Source of the DNA: Holophagales bacterium
GTDB taxonomy: Bacteria > Acidobacteriota > Thermoanaerobaculia > Multivoradales > JAGPDF01
Assembly (NCBI GenBank): GCA_016699405.1
Contig: CP064972.1
Span: forward strand, 558,001-622,000
Length of the DNA stretch: 64,000 bases
Direction of reading: 5' to 3'
Part shown: positions 26,847-35,419 of the stretch, piece after piece
Position numbering within the stretch: the stretch's first letter is position 1
Layout of the letters: each line of letters opens with the position of its first letter
Made by a program: the position numbers and the translations under genes
Notes under the pieces: model-generated
What the model was told of the DNA's origin: nothing
Database searches by the model: none
Seen by the model: only the letters and a program-made list of their open reading frames with translations

Positions 26847-27509
26847 ATGACCCAGGACCCGGCGCTGCGGCGCCCCATCGCTTCTCGCCGCAGCGCCTGG
26901 GCTCGCGCCCTCGCGGCGTTCTTCGTCAGCCGACGAGTGCCGCCGAATGCCATCTCGGTGGCGAGCGTCGTCTTCGCGCTCGGCACCGGTGTGGCGTTCG
27001 TCCTCGCCGGGCTGACGACCGGCGGCGGACGGATCGCCTGGCTCGTCGCCGCCGCGTTGCTCGTGCCGGCGCGGCTCGTCGCCAACCTGCTCGACGGAAT
27101 GGTCGCCGTCGAGGGCGGCCTGGGCGGCAGGAGCGGCGAGATCTACAACGAGCTCCCGGACCGACTCTCCGACACCTTCGCCCTGGTCGGCGCGGGCTAC
27201 GGCGCGACCCTGGCCGGCGTGACGTGGGGCGACGACGCCGGCTGGGCGGCCGCCCTCGCCGCCGTGCTCACGGCCTACGTCAGGACGCTCGGGGTGGCGG
27301 CGGGTGCCCCCGCCGACTTCCGCGGCCCGATGGCCAAGCAGCAGCGCATGGTGACGCTGGCCGCCGCAGCCCTCGCCGCGGCGATCGAGACGGTCACCGC
27401 CCAGCCACCGCGCGTGCTACCCGCGGCGCTCGTGCTGATCGCCCTGCTCTCGCTCGTCACCGCTACGCGGCGCACCCTCGCCACCGTGCGCTTCCTCGAG
27501 CGGCGATGA
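26847..27509 (+). CDS. CDP-alcohol phosphatidyltransferase, variant motif
   Basis: 220 residues, about five membrane helices. The family motif is Dx2DGx2ARx8Gx3Dx3D; here it reads Nx2DGx2AVx8Gx3Nx3D within NLLDGMVAVEGG and ELPDRLSD. Two metal Asp positions are Asn and the Arg is Val. As far as I recall, YnbA/YnjF-type proteins have similar substitutions, so this may be a subfamily trait. It would make a phospholipid from a CDP-activated lipid and an alcohol at the inner membrane. First gene of a three-gene operon, overlapping the acyltransferase by ATGA. Confidence 0.88.
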   Translation: MTQDPALRRPIASRRSAWARALAAFFVSRRVPPNAISVASVVFALGTGVAFVLAGLTTGGGRIAWLVAAALLVPARLVANLLDGMVAVEGGLGGRSGEIYNELPDRLSDTFALVGAGYGATLAGVTWGDDAGWAAALAAVLTAYVRTLGVAAGAPADFRGPMAKQQRMVTLAAAALAAAIETVTAQPPRVLPAALVLIALLSLVTATRRTLATVRFLERR

Positions 27510-28164
27510 GCCATCCGCTCGCTCCGCTCCTGGCGACGCTGGTGCGGCTCTACTGCGGAGCCACCGCGCGCTGGCGCGGCTGCCGCCCCGAGCTTTCGCA
27601 GCGCCTCTACGTGGCCAACCACACGAGCCACCTCGACGCGGTGGTGCTCTGGTCGGCGCTGCCGCGCGAGCTGCGCGCGCGCACCCGGCCGATCGCCGCC
27701 GCCGACTACTGGAGCCGCGGCCTGCGCCGCTACCTCGCCACGCGCGTCTTCGACGCGATCCTGATCCCGCGCGGCGCCCCCGGGCGCAGCGCGGTGGAAA
27801 GGGAGGCGGCGGCGCGAGCGGCGATCGCCGGCACCCTCGCAGGACTCGGGCCCCCGGAAGCGGGGCGCTCGGCGATCCTCTTCCCGGAGGGGACGCGCAG
27901 CCCGGACGGCCGTCTGCAGCCGCTCAAGAGCGGCGTCTACCACCTCTGCCGGGAGCGCCCCGGGCTCGAGCTGGTGCCGGTCTGGCTGGAGAACCTCGGC
28001 CGCATCCTGCCGAAGGGCGGGCTCGCGCCCGTGCCGTTCGTCGCCAGCGCCACCTTCGGCCCGCCGCTCGCGCTCGGCGAGGGCGAAGCGAAGGATGCGT
28101 TCCTCGCTCGCCTGCGCGCGGCGATCCTCGCGCTCGCCGCCGACCCCGCCGCCGGAGGGCTCCG

Positions 28165-28168
<4 letters not shown>
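27506..28168 (+). CDS. PlsC-type lysophospholipid acyltransferase
   Basis: 220 residues. Catalytic block VANHTSHLDAVVLWSALP (NHxSxxD) and the acyl-acceptor block LFPEGTRSPDG are in correct order, with LIPRGAPGRSAVERE between them. It acylates lysophosphatidate or a related lysolipid in the inner membrane. ATGA overlaps with both neighbours (27506 and 28165) show translational coupling, so the operon supplies acylation, CDP activation and head-group transfer in one unit. Confidence 0.92.
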
Positions 28169-29112
<944 letters not shown>

Positions 29113-29149
29113 CCACGACGCCGCAGGAGTCGGGCGGGCCGCGGGTTGT

Positions 29150-29167
29150 AGGGGTAGAGACACCCCT
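29150..29167. other. Small hairpin before the propeller-protein gene
   Basis: AGGGGT and ACCCCT pair across a 6-nt loop in the 72-nt gap after cdsA. No T tract follows, so it could be a weak terminator or 5' leader structure for the gene at 29185. Confidence 0.4.
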
Positions 29168-29184
29168 GCCGCCGAGGTGAGAAG

Positions 29185-31605
29185 ATGCCAGCGCTCCCCC
29201 ACGACCGCGTCCTGCCGTGCACGCCGATCCTCGCTCTCCTGCTCTCGGCGTGGTCGCCGCCGACACACGCGTGTGACGCGCCGCTCTGTTCGGCCGGCTC
29301 GGTCGTCGTGCGCGACCGGCTCGGCCAGACGCCGGAGGAGAACGTGCTCAAGCTCTACGGCGCGGCGGTCGATCCGCTGCGGCATCGCCTCTACGTCGCC
29401 GGGATCCTGACGCCCGACCTCGCCATCCTCGACACGACGACGAGGCGCTGGATCGGCAACGTGGCCACCGGCGAGAGCGCCGAGTTCCGCTTGAAGTCGC
29501 TCTTCGCCGATCCGGAGCGCCACGCGCTCTGGGTGGTCGACACGAGCGTCGACCAGGTGCGGCGGATCGATCTCGGCAGCGGCACGGTCGTCGGGCCCGT
29601 CGCCTTCTCCGGGCTCGGCCTCGGCGTCGTCGACCGCGCGCGCGGACGCCTGGTGCTCTCCTCGGCGCAGAGCCCGGGGGTCCAGGCGTTCGACCCGGCG
29701 ACGCTCGCCGTGGCCTGGAGCTCGAGCGCCTACGGCCCGGGGACCGGGCCGATCGTCTACGACGCCGGCGCCGACGAGCTCCTGGTGCTCGACGGCGCCT
29801 CGACCGCCGCGACGCGCGCCATCCATCGCCTGCGCGCCGCCGACGGCGCGCCGCTCGGCGACCTCCTGTACACCGCCGTGGCGGGCCGGCGGGCGGCCGG
29901 CCTGGCGCGCGACGAGAGCTCAGGTCGGCTGTTCGTGGCAACTCCCGGGGAGCTCCTCATCCTCGAAGCCAACGGCAGCCGGCGCGCCCTCGTGCCGCTG
30001 CCTCCCGGCTACGAGCTCGAGGGGATCGCTCTCGACGAGGAGCGCGGCCAGCTCGCGGTGCTCACCTCGGCGCTGCCGGCGAGCGGAGAGGTGGCGAGCG
30101 CCGCCGGACGCCTCTTCTTCTTCGACGCGGCGACCGGTGCGCCGCGCGGCGAAGTCGCCGTCGGGCGCAAGCCGCACCGTGTGGTCTTCGACCCGGACGC
30201 CGACGCCTACTACCTGCCGAACGCCGACGCCGGCACGGTCTGGCGGGTCGACGCCGCGACGCCGGGCCCGGCCGAGGCGCTTCGTCTCGGGGACAGTCTC
30301 GAAGGGATTGCCCTCGCCGGAGAGCGACTCGTCCTCGACAGCCGGCTCGGCGGAAGCTACCTGACACTCTACGACCCCGCCACTGGGTCGGCGACACCCT
30401 TCACCAGCGGCACCTGGCCGTACCCGGCGCTGACCGACCGCGCCGGGAGCCGGCTCTTCGTGCTCGACTTCTGGGACGGCACGCTCTCCCTCTTCAACCT
30501 CGGCACCGGCTCGCCGCAGCGCACCGCGACGATCCCGACCGGCCTGCCGCGCGGCACGACCGACCGCCTGCCCGACCTGGTCGTCGACGAGGCGCGGCAG
30601 CGCGCCTTTGCCGCCTTCCCCGAGCACGCCAGGATCGCGGTCGTCGATCTCGCCGCCGGCAGCGCCGGCACGCCGCTCGAAGTGCCCGGCGGCCAGGCCG
30701 GAGACACCGGCGGCGGCCCGGCGCAGATCGAGCTCGCCCTCGACGCGGCGCGCGGCGTGCTCTACGCCTTCGTGCGCAGCGCGGCGCGCCTGACCGCCTG
30801 GTCGCTCGACGGCACGCCCCACACGCTCGCTTCGGCGACGATTCCGAATCTCGACCTCGAAGCGTTCGAGCGCGGGGCCGACCGTCGCCATCTCTTCGTC
30901 GACGAGGGGCGCTCGGTGCTCTGGGTCGGACCGCACGAGATCGACGCCAGCTCGCTTCAGCCCACCGGGCGGCGACTCCCGCACGGGGCGCAAGTGCTCG
31001 CCGTCACCGCCGACGGCGCCTGGACCTGGAGCTTCGGGACCGAGGGGAGCGGGGCAAGCGAGCGCACCCACGCCTTCCGACTCGACCGGAGCTCGCTCGC
31101 GCTCGAGGCCGACGTCCCGCTCGCCACGCGTGGCACGCTCGCCGCCGTGCCGGTCTACGACGTGGCGCACGATCGCCTCTGGGTGGCCGATCAGACGACC
31201 ACGACGCTGGCGCGCTGGGACGGGAGCGGGAGCGGTGGCCCCGACGATCCGCCGGTGCCCTGCGCGGCGTCCGAGACGACGCTCTGCCTCGGCGCCGGCG
31301 GACGCTTCGCGGCGGAGGTCGCGTGGCGCTCGCACGACGGCACGACCGGCGTCGGACACACCCGTCCCCAGTCGACCGACACCGGCACCTTCTGGTTCTT
31401 CGACGCCGGCAACCTCGAGCTCATGGTCAAGGTGCTCGACGGCCGCGGGATCAACGGCCACACCTGGGTCTACTACGGCTCGCTCACCGACGTCGAGTTC
31501 ACCCTCACGATCACCGACACGGAGACCGGCGCACACCGCTCCTACACGAATCCGCGCGGCCAGATGGCGAGCGCCGCCGACGTCGAGGCGTTCGCCACCG
31601 AGTGA
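29185..31605 (+). CDS. Secreted beta-propeller protein with FWFF-type C-terminal domain
   Basis: 806 residues. Start at 29185 with GAGGTGAG upstream. N-terminal export signal (LPCTPILALLLSAWSPPTHAC). Residues about 40-690 are repeating strands of YncE/NHL type: DPLRHRLYVAGILTPDLAILDTTTRRW, DPERHALWVVDTSVDQVRRIDLG, VFDPDADAYYLPNADAGTVWRVD. A linker (SGSGGPDDPPVPCA) leads to a distinct domain, about 693-806: TTLCLGAGGRFAAEVAW, TGTFWFFDAGNLELMVKVLD, WVYYGSLTDVEFTLTITDT. This domain recurs in the protein at 48475-49746. Probably surface or extracellular; a binding role is inference. Confidence 0.88.
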   Translation: MPALPHDRVLPCTPILALLLSAWSPPTHACDAPLCSAGSVVVRDRLGQTPEENVLKLYGAAVDPLRHRLYVAGILTPDLAILDTTTRRWIGNVATGESAEFRLKSLFADPERHALWVVDTSVDQVRRIDLGSGTVVGPVAFSGLGLGVVDRARGRLVLSSAQSPGVQAFDPATLAVAWSSSAYGPGTGPIVYDAGADELLVLDGASTAATRAIHRLRAADGAPLGDLLYTAVAGRRAAGLARDESSGRLFVATPGELLILEANGSRRALVPLPPGYELEGIALDEERGQLAVLTSALPASGEVASAAGRLFFFDAATGAPRGEVAVGRKPHRVVFDPDADAYYLPNADAGTVWRVDAATPGPAEALRLGDSLEGIALAGERLVLDSRLGGSYLTLYDPATGSATPFTSGTWPYPALTDRAGSRLFVLDFWDGTLSLFNLGTGSPQRTATIPTGLPRGTTDRLPDLVVDEARQRAFAAFPEHARIAVVDLAAGSAGTPLEVPGGQAGDTGGGPAQIELALDAARGVLYAFVRSAARLTAWSLDGTPHTLASATIPNLDLEAFERGADRRHLFVDEGRSVLWVGPHEIDASSLQPTGRRLPHGAQVLAVTADGAWTWSFGTEGSGASERTHAFRLDRSSLALEADVPLATRGTLAAVPVYDVAHDRLWVADQTTTTLARWDGSGSGGPDDPPVPCAASETTLCLGAGGRFAAEVAWRSHDGTTGVGHTRPQSTDTGTFWFFDAGNLELMVKVLDGRGINGHTWVYYGSLTDVEFTLTITDTETGAHRSYTNPRGQMASAADVEAFATE

Positions 31606-31641
31606 TCGGCGCCGCTCCGTCCCGCGGAAGTCGGGGAGCCG

Positions 31642-32313
31642 TCAGCGCCGCCGCGCGACGAAGATGGTGAAGTGCGTCCCGGCGCGCTCCGCGCCGCGCG
31701 CGCCGTGGACCTCGGTGGCGAAACCGGCCGCGGTGAGCCGGCGCCCGAAGCCGTTGTCCCGCGCTTCCGACCAGATCGCCAGCACACCCCCCGGGACGAG
31801 GCTGCGGTGGAGGCGAGCGAGGCCGGCGGGGGAGTAGAGGCGCTCGTTGCGGCGCAGGGTGAAGGCGTTCGGACCGTTGTCGGCATCGAGCAGGATGGCG
31901 TCGAACGGCTCGCGGTCGAAGGCGTCCCAGACGTCGCCGGAGACGACGCTCAGCCGCGGATCGTCGAGCGGCCGGCCGGCGAGATCGCCGACCTCGCCGC
32001 GATTGGCCGCGAGGACCATCGGCGAGATCTCCCAGACGACGACCGACGCGCCGGCCGGGAGGTTGTCGAGCGCGGCCCGCGCGGTGTAGCCGAAGCCGAG
32101 CCCGCCGATGACGACGCGCGGTCGCGACCGGCCGGTCTTCGCCGCGAGCCCGGTGCAGGAGAGGCTGGCGAGCGCGAGCTCCGAGCCGTGCGCGAGGCTC
32201 GACATCAGCGTCTGGCCGGAGAGGGTGAGCCAATAGACGCCGGCGCGGCGAGTGAGCGTCAGCTCCTCGTCGTCGGCGGTGCGCTCGCGCGCCAGGAGCT
32301 CGACCGGTCGCAT
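31642..32313 (-). CDS. Spermidine-synthase-like SAM-dependent methyltransferase fold protein
   Basis: 223 residues. Rossmann motif I is VVIGGLGFGYTARAAL; then WEISPMVLAANRGE (acidic residue binding the nucleoside), DPRLSVVSGDVWDAF, FDAILLDADNGPN and GVLAIWSEARDNGFGRRL. The layout matches spermidine-synthase-type proteins that lack an obvious polyamine-binding loop. These often act as methyltransferases or are uncharacterised. Cytosolic. Convergent with the propeller gene (36 nt apart) and followed upstream by the NYN gene on the same strand. Confidence 0.85.
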   Translation of the reverse strand: MRPVELLARERTADDEELTLTRRAGVYWLTLSGQTLMSSLAHGSELALASLSCTGLAAKTGRSRPRVVIGGLGFGYTARAALDNLPAGASVVVWEISPMVLAANRGEVGDLAGRPLDDPRLSVVSGDVWDAFDREPFDAILLDADNGPNAFTLRRNERLYSPAGLARLHRSLVPGGVLAIWSEARDNGFGRRLTAAGFATEVHGARGAERAGTHFTIFVARRR

Positions 32314-32368
32314 GGTTCCTGCGCCAGGCGAGATGGATGATCCTGCTGATCCGCTCGGATCGACGCGC

Positions 32369-33670
32369 TCAGCGCCGGCCGGCCCAGCCTTCGACGACGT
32401 AGGTGCCGGAGCGGCGGTCCTTGCGCAGCTTGATGATGCCGCTGCGCTCGGCGTCCTCGAGCAGCTCGGAGAAGGTCGAGTAGCCGAAGTAGCCCTCGTT
32501 GAACGACGGCTTCTTGCGCTTCATCGTCTCCTTGATCATCGAACCCCAGAGGACGTCCTTGTTCTCGCGCATCAGGGCGAGGATGGCGTCGATCATCAGG
32601 GCGAAGACCTCGGCCTTCTTCTTGGGGAGCCCGTCGAGCTGCGGCGCCTTCTGCTGGTCCCGCCACAGGTCCTCGTAGTAGAGGAACTCGTCGCAGTTGT
32701 CGACCAGCAGCGCCGAGGAAGAGTTCTTCAGCCCGATGCCGATGACGTACTTGTTGTTCTCCTTGAGCTTGGAGACGAGCGGCGAGAAGTCCGAGTCGCC
32801 CGAAAGGAGCACGAAGGTGTCGAGGTGCTCCTTGGCGTAGCAGAGATCCATCGCGTCGACGACCATCTTGATGTCGGCGGAGTTCTTGCCGGTCATCCGC
32901 CGCTGCGGGATGTCGATCAGCTCGATCGCCGACTCGTGGAAGGCGATCTTGAACTCGCTGTAGCGCTCCCAGTCGGCGTAGGCGCGCTTGACGATGATCT
33001 TGCCCTTCTCGAGCAGGCGCTCGAGGACGAGCTCGATGTCGAAGCGCTTGACCTCCGAGTCGCGCACCCCGAGGGCGACGTTTTCGAGGTCGCAGAACAT
33101 GGCGATCTTGCGCTCTTCGGCGGCGTCCTGCCGGCCGATCGGCGCCACCGCGGCGACCAGCTCGCGGGCGAGCTGCTCGAATCCGGCGGCCATCAGCGCC
33201 CCCTCGGACGGCCGCGTGCCCCGCGCGGCCGGCGGCGGCGCGACCGGGGCGGCACTGCTCTCGTCGACCGCTTCGTCGGCCGGGTCGTCGGCGCGCGCCG
33301 CGCCTTCGGCGGCACCGTTGCCGCGACCACCGCGCCGGCGTCCCCGGCGGCGGCGCGAGCGGGCGCGCTCGGCCTCGGTGGCCCCCTCCCCTTCTCCGGG
33401 CGCGGCGGGTGCGTCGGCCGCGCTCTCTTCGTCGGCGTTGTCGCCGCCGGGCCCGTCGTCCTCCGCCTCGTCCGAGCCGCCGTCGTCGGCGCCCTCGACG
33501 GCGGTGAAGATGCGCGTCGACTCCTCGTCGGCGCGCAGCGGCTCCCAGGGGGTGGGAGCGGGCTCGCTCTCGTCGCCGCCGGCCACCGGAGCCTCGGCGG
33601 GCTCGGACGGTGTCGTGGCGGGGCGGTCTGCGGGATTGTCTTCGGGACGTCGGAGCCACCAGGGGGTCAT
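32369..33670 (-). CDS. NYN-domain RNase-like protein with OST-HTH/LOTUS domain
   Basis: 433 residues. Residues 1-165 are low complexity, acidic/Ala rich with an Arg/Gly-rich patch (RARSRRRRGRRRGGRGNG), likely disordered and RNA-binding. Residues about 175-320 are a PIN-like NYN nuclease domain: IAMFCDLENVALG, KRAYADWERY, NSADIKMVVDAMDLCY, TFVLLSGDSDFSPLV with the three acidic metal positions. Residues about 345-430 (AEVFALMIDAILALMRENKD... FGYSTFSELLEDAERSGIIKL) match an OST-HTH/LOTUS RNA-binding module. A cytosolic RNA-cleaving or RNA-surveillance role is expected. Repeat copy C lies just upstream. Confidence 0.93.
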   Translation of the reverse strand: MTPWWLRRPEDNPADRPATTPSEPAEAPVAGGDESEPAPTPWEPLRADEESTRIFTAVEGADDGGSDEAEDDGPGGDNADEESAADAPAAPGEGEGATEAERARSRRRRGRRRGGRGNGAAEGAARADDPADEAVDESSAAPVAPPPAARGTRPSEGALMAAGFEQLARELVAAVAPIGRQDAAEERKIAMFCDLENVALGVRDSEVKRFDIELVLERLLEKGKIIVKRAYADWERYSEFKIAFHESAIELIDIPQRRMTGKNSADIKMVVDAMDLCYAKEHLDTFVLLSGDSDFSPLVSKLKENNKYVIGIGLKNSSSALLVDNCDEFLYYEDLWRDQQKAPQLDGLPKKKAEVFALMIDAILALMRENKDVLWGSMIKETMKRKKPSFNEGYFGYSTFSELLEDAERSGIIKLRKDRRSGTYVVEGWAGRR

Positions 33671-33813
33671 CGATCTCTCCAGGAGCGCGCGGAGCGCGTG
33701 AGGGGGGAGGCGCCGGCCGCAGGGCCGGCCGCCTGAGCCTCCAGCCTAGCACTCCCCCTTCCCGGACCGACCGCGACGGAGCCATGGCGGGCGGGCGAGG
33801 ACACCGGGGGGAG

Positions 33814-33938
33814 CCGCGGGTGGCCGGACGGAGGGCTCTCGTCCCCGCGCGCAGCACGGGTCGAGAAACGAAGCCGACTCAAGGAACGTTGTCCCGGGCG
33901 AGCACGGAGACGGGAAGCCGGCCGGACAGGACCCGCGG
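33814..33938. repeat. 125-bp structured intergenic repeat, copy C
   Basis: Third copy, same length (125 bp) and orientation, roughly 90% identical to copy B by eye. The end pairs CCGCGGGT/ACCCGCGG and the inner arm are kept (TCTCGTC opposite GACGGGA retains a G-U pair). Seven of the 13 changes cluster in the central palindrome. It sits in the 479-nt gap between two minus-strand genes. Confidence 0.85.
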
Positions 33939-33973
33939 CGGGGGGGAGCGCGCCCGCCCGGGTCGGTGGTGTC

Positions 33974-34030
33974 TTCTCCTCCGCGGGGCCCGTCGCTTTT
34001 CCGGCCGTCCCACCGACGGGCTCCCCGCCC
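33974..34030. repeat. Right-hand module beside repeat copy C
   Basis: Counterpart of 23150-23205, with the same CCGTC/GACGG stem. It follows copy C after a variable 35-nt spacer. I see nothing recognisable in 34031-34149 beyond the end of the next gene. Confidence 0.75.
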
Positions 34031-34149
34031 AACCCCCAAATGTCGATGGGCCCCTCCGGAGACGCGACACCCGCTCCGGAGAAGGCACCGCCGACCCTGC
34101 CCCGGCCCTCGCTCCTCGAGAGGCAACTCGGGCGGAGGAGCGGCGCGCG

Positions 34150-34608
34150 TCAGCCGGCGGCGGTGCCGTTGAACAGCGCGCGCAGGTCGAGCGACGGCGC
34201 CTTGGCCTGGCTCGCCAGCTCGACGTAGGTGGCCGCCAACCGGTCCTTGCCGGCGCCGAGGGCGGTGCCGACGAGGCCGAACGCCTCGCCGAGCCCGATC
34301 GGCGGGATCTCGGCGACGACGGTGCTCCAGATCGCCTCCTCGAGCACGTTGAAGGCCATCTGCACCTCGGGGAGCGCGAACCCGGCCTCGAAGCGGCCCT
34401 GCGCGATTCCCTCGACGTAGTGGAGGAGATCGGTCAGGTTGCGGCGGGCGACCGCGTCGGTGGCGAGGTCGAACAGCTTCTCGAGGCGGGCGCGACTGCG
34501 GTCGACGCCGACCGCCTCGTAGCTGGGCAGGTGGGCGCGCGAGAGCGACTCCGTCGCGCGGTCGAGGATCGCCTCGCGGCGGGCGACGAGAAGCTCGGAT
34601 ACGTTCAT
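34150..34608 (-). CDS. RsbRD-N-like (globin-fold sensor type) helical protein
   Basis: 152 residues, all helical. The pattern AILDRATESLSR...AVGVDRSRARLEKLFDLATDAVARRNLTDLLHYVEGIAQGRFEAGFALPEVQMAFNVLEEAIW resembles the N-terminal sensor region of RsbR-type proteins and some histidine kinases, here standing alone. It would be a cytosolic signalling partner; no kinase or STAS domain is attached. A strong AGGAGG precedes the ATG at 34608. Divergent from the UbiX-like gene. Confidence 0.75.
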   Translation of the reverse strand: MNVSELLVARREAILDRATESLSRAHLPSYEAVGVDRSRARLEKLFDLATDAVARRNLTDLLHYVEGIAQGRFEAGFALPEVQMAFNVLEEAIWSTVVAEIPPIGLGEAFGLVGTALGAGKDRLAATYVELASQAKAPSLDLRALFNGTAAG

Positions 34609-34669
34609 GGAAAGTCCTCCTGAGGGGGCGGCGAAGCCGCTCCACCCGGAAGTGTAGCGCGCCCGCTGC

Positions 34670-34675
34670 TACGAT
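34670..34675 (+). promoter_or_regulatory. -10-like TACGAT before the ubiX-like gene
   Basis: Seven nucleotides lie between this hexamer and the ATG at 34683; a leaderless start is plausible. Confidence 0.45.
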
Positions 34676-34682
34676 CGGCGCG

Positions 34683-35300
34683 ATGACTCCCGCTTCGAGC
34701 CGCCTCGCGCTGCTGGTCACCGGGGCTTCGGGCATGCTGCTGCCGAAGCGTTTCCTCGAGCTCGTGCTGGCGCGTCCCGAGGTGGAACGGCTGCACCTGG
34801 TGGTCTCGCGCGGCGGCAGCCAGGTGCTCGCCCACGAGCTCGGCCGCAGCGCGAGCGGCGCCGAGGGGCTTCTCGACGCCACGACGCTCGACGCCGCGGC
34901 GCGCGCCAAGGTCGAGGTCCACCGCGACAACGAGCTCGACGCGGCGATCTCCTCGGGCTCCTACCGGCTCGCCGGCACGGTGGTGCTCCCCTGCAGCGGC
35001 TCGACGCTCGCCTCCTTCGCCACCGGGGCCGGCACGACGCTCGTCGCCCGCGCCGGCGCCGTGGCGCTCAAGGAGCGCTGGCCGCTGCTGCTCGGCTTCC
35101 GCGAGACGCCACTTTCGGTCGTCCATCTGGAGAACCTTCGCCAGCTCGCCTGGGCCGGAGCCCTCGTCGTCCCGCCGATCCCCGCCTTCTACCTCGGCGG
35201 CGAGGAGCTCTCCCGCTTCGTCGACGCCTATTGCCAGCGCCTGCTCGACCACCTCGGCTTCGCCTCCTCCGCGGCCGACCTGCGCTGGCCGCGGCCCTGA
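34683..35300 (+). CDS. ubiX: UbiX-family flavin prenyltransferase
   Basis: 205 residues. FMN-binding start RLALLVTGASGMLLPKRFLE, active-site region VVLPCSGSTLASFATGAGTTLVARAGAVALKERWPLLLGFRETPLS, and the final LENLRQLAWAGALVVPPIPAFY are characteristic of UbiX/Pad1. It attaches dimethylallyl to FMN to make prenylated FMN for a UbiD-type decarboxylase. No ubiD is in this window. The UbiA-family prenyltransferase at 58809 may belong to the same quinone pathway. Confidence 0.93.
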   Translation: MTPASSRLALLVTGASGMLLPKRFLELVLARPEVERLHLVVSRGGSQVLAHELGRSASGAEGLLDATTLDAAARAKVEVHRDNELDAAISSGSYRLAGTVVLPCSGSTLASFATGAGTTLVARAGAVALKERWPLLLGFRETPLSVVHLENLRQLAWAGALVVPPIPAFYLGGEELSRFVDAYCQRLLDHLGFASSAADLRWPRP

Positions 35301-35363
35301 CCCGCCGCCGGGTCCACTGCCCACACCCGCCCGTTCGGGCGGCGTCCCGGCGGCGCGAAGCGC

Positions 35364-35369
35364 TACACT
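35364..35369 (+). promoter_or_regulatory. -10-like TACACT upstream of the ELWxxDGT pair
   Basis: Fifty nucleotides before the ATG at 35420, which has its own CGGAGG ribosome site; no convincing -35. Confidence 0.35.
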
Positions 35370-35419
35370 GACCGTCAGTCGTTCCGACGGGCTCGATCGC
35401 ACCCCTCCCGGAGGCAGCC

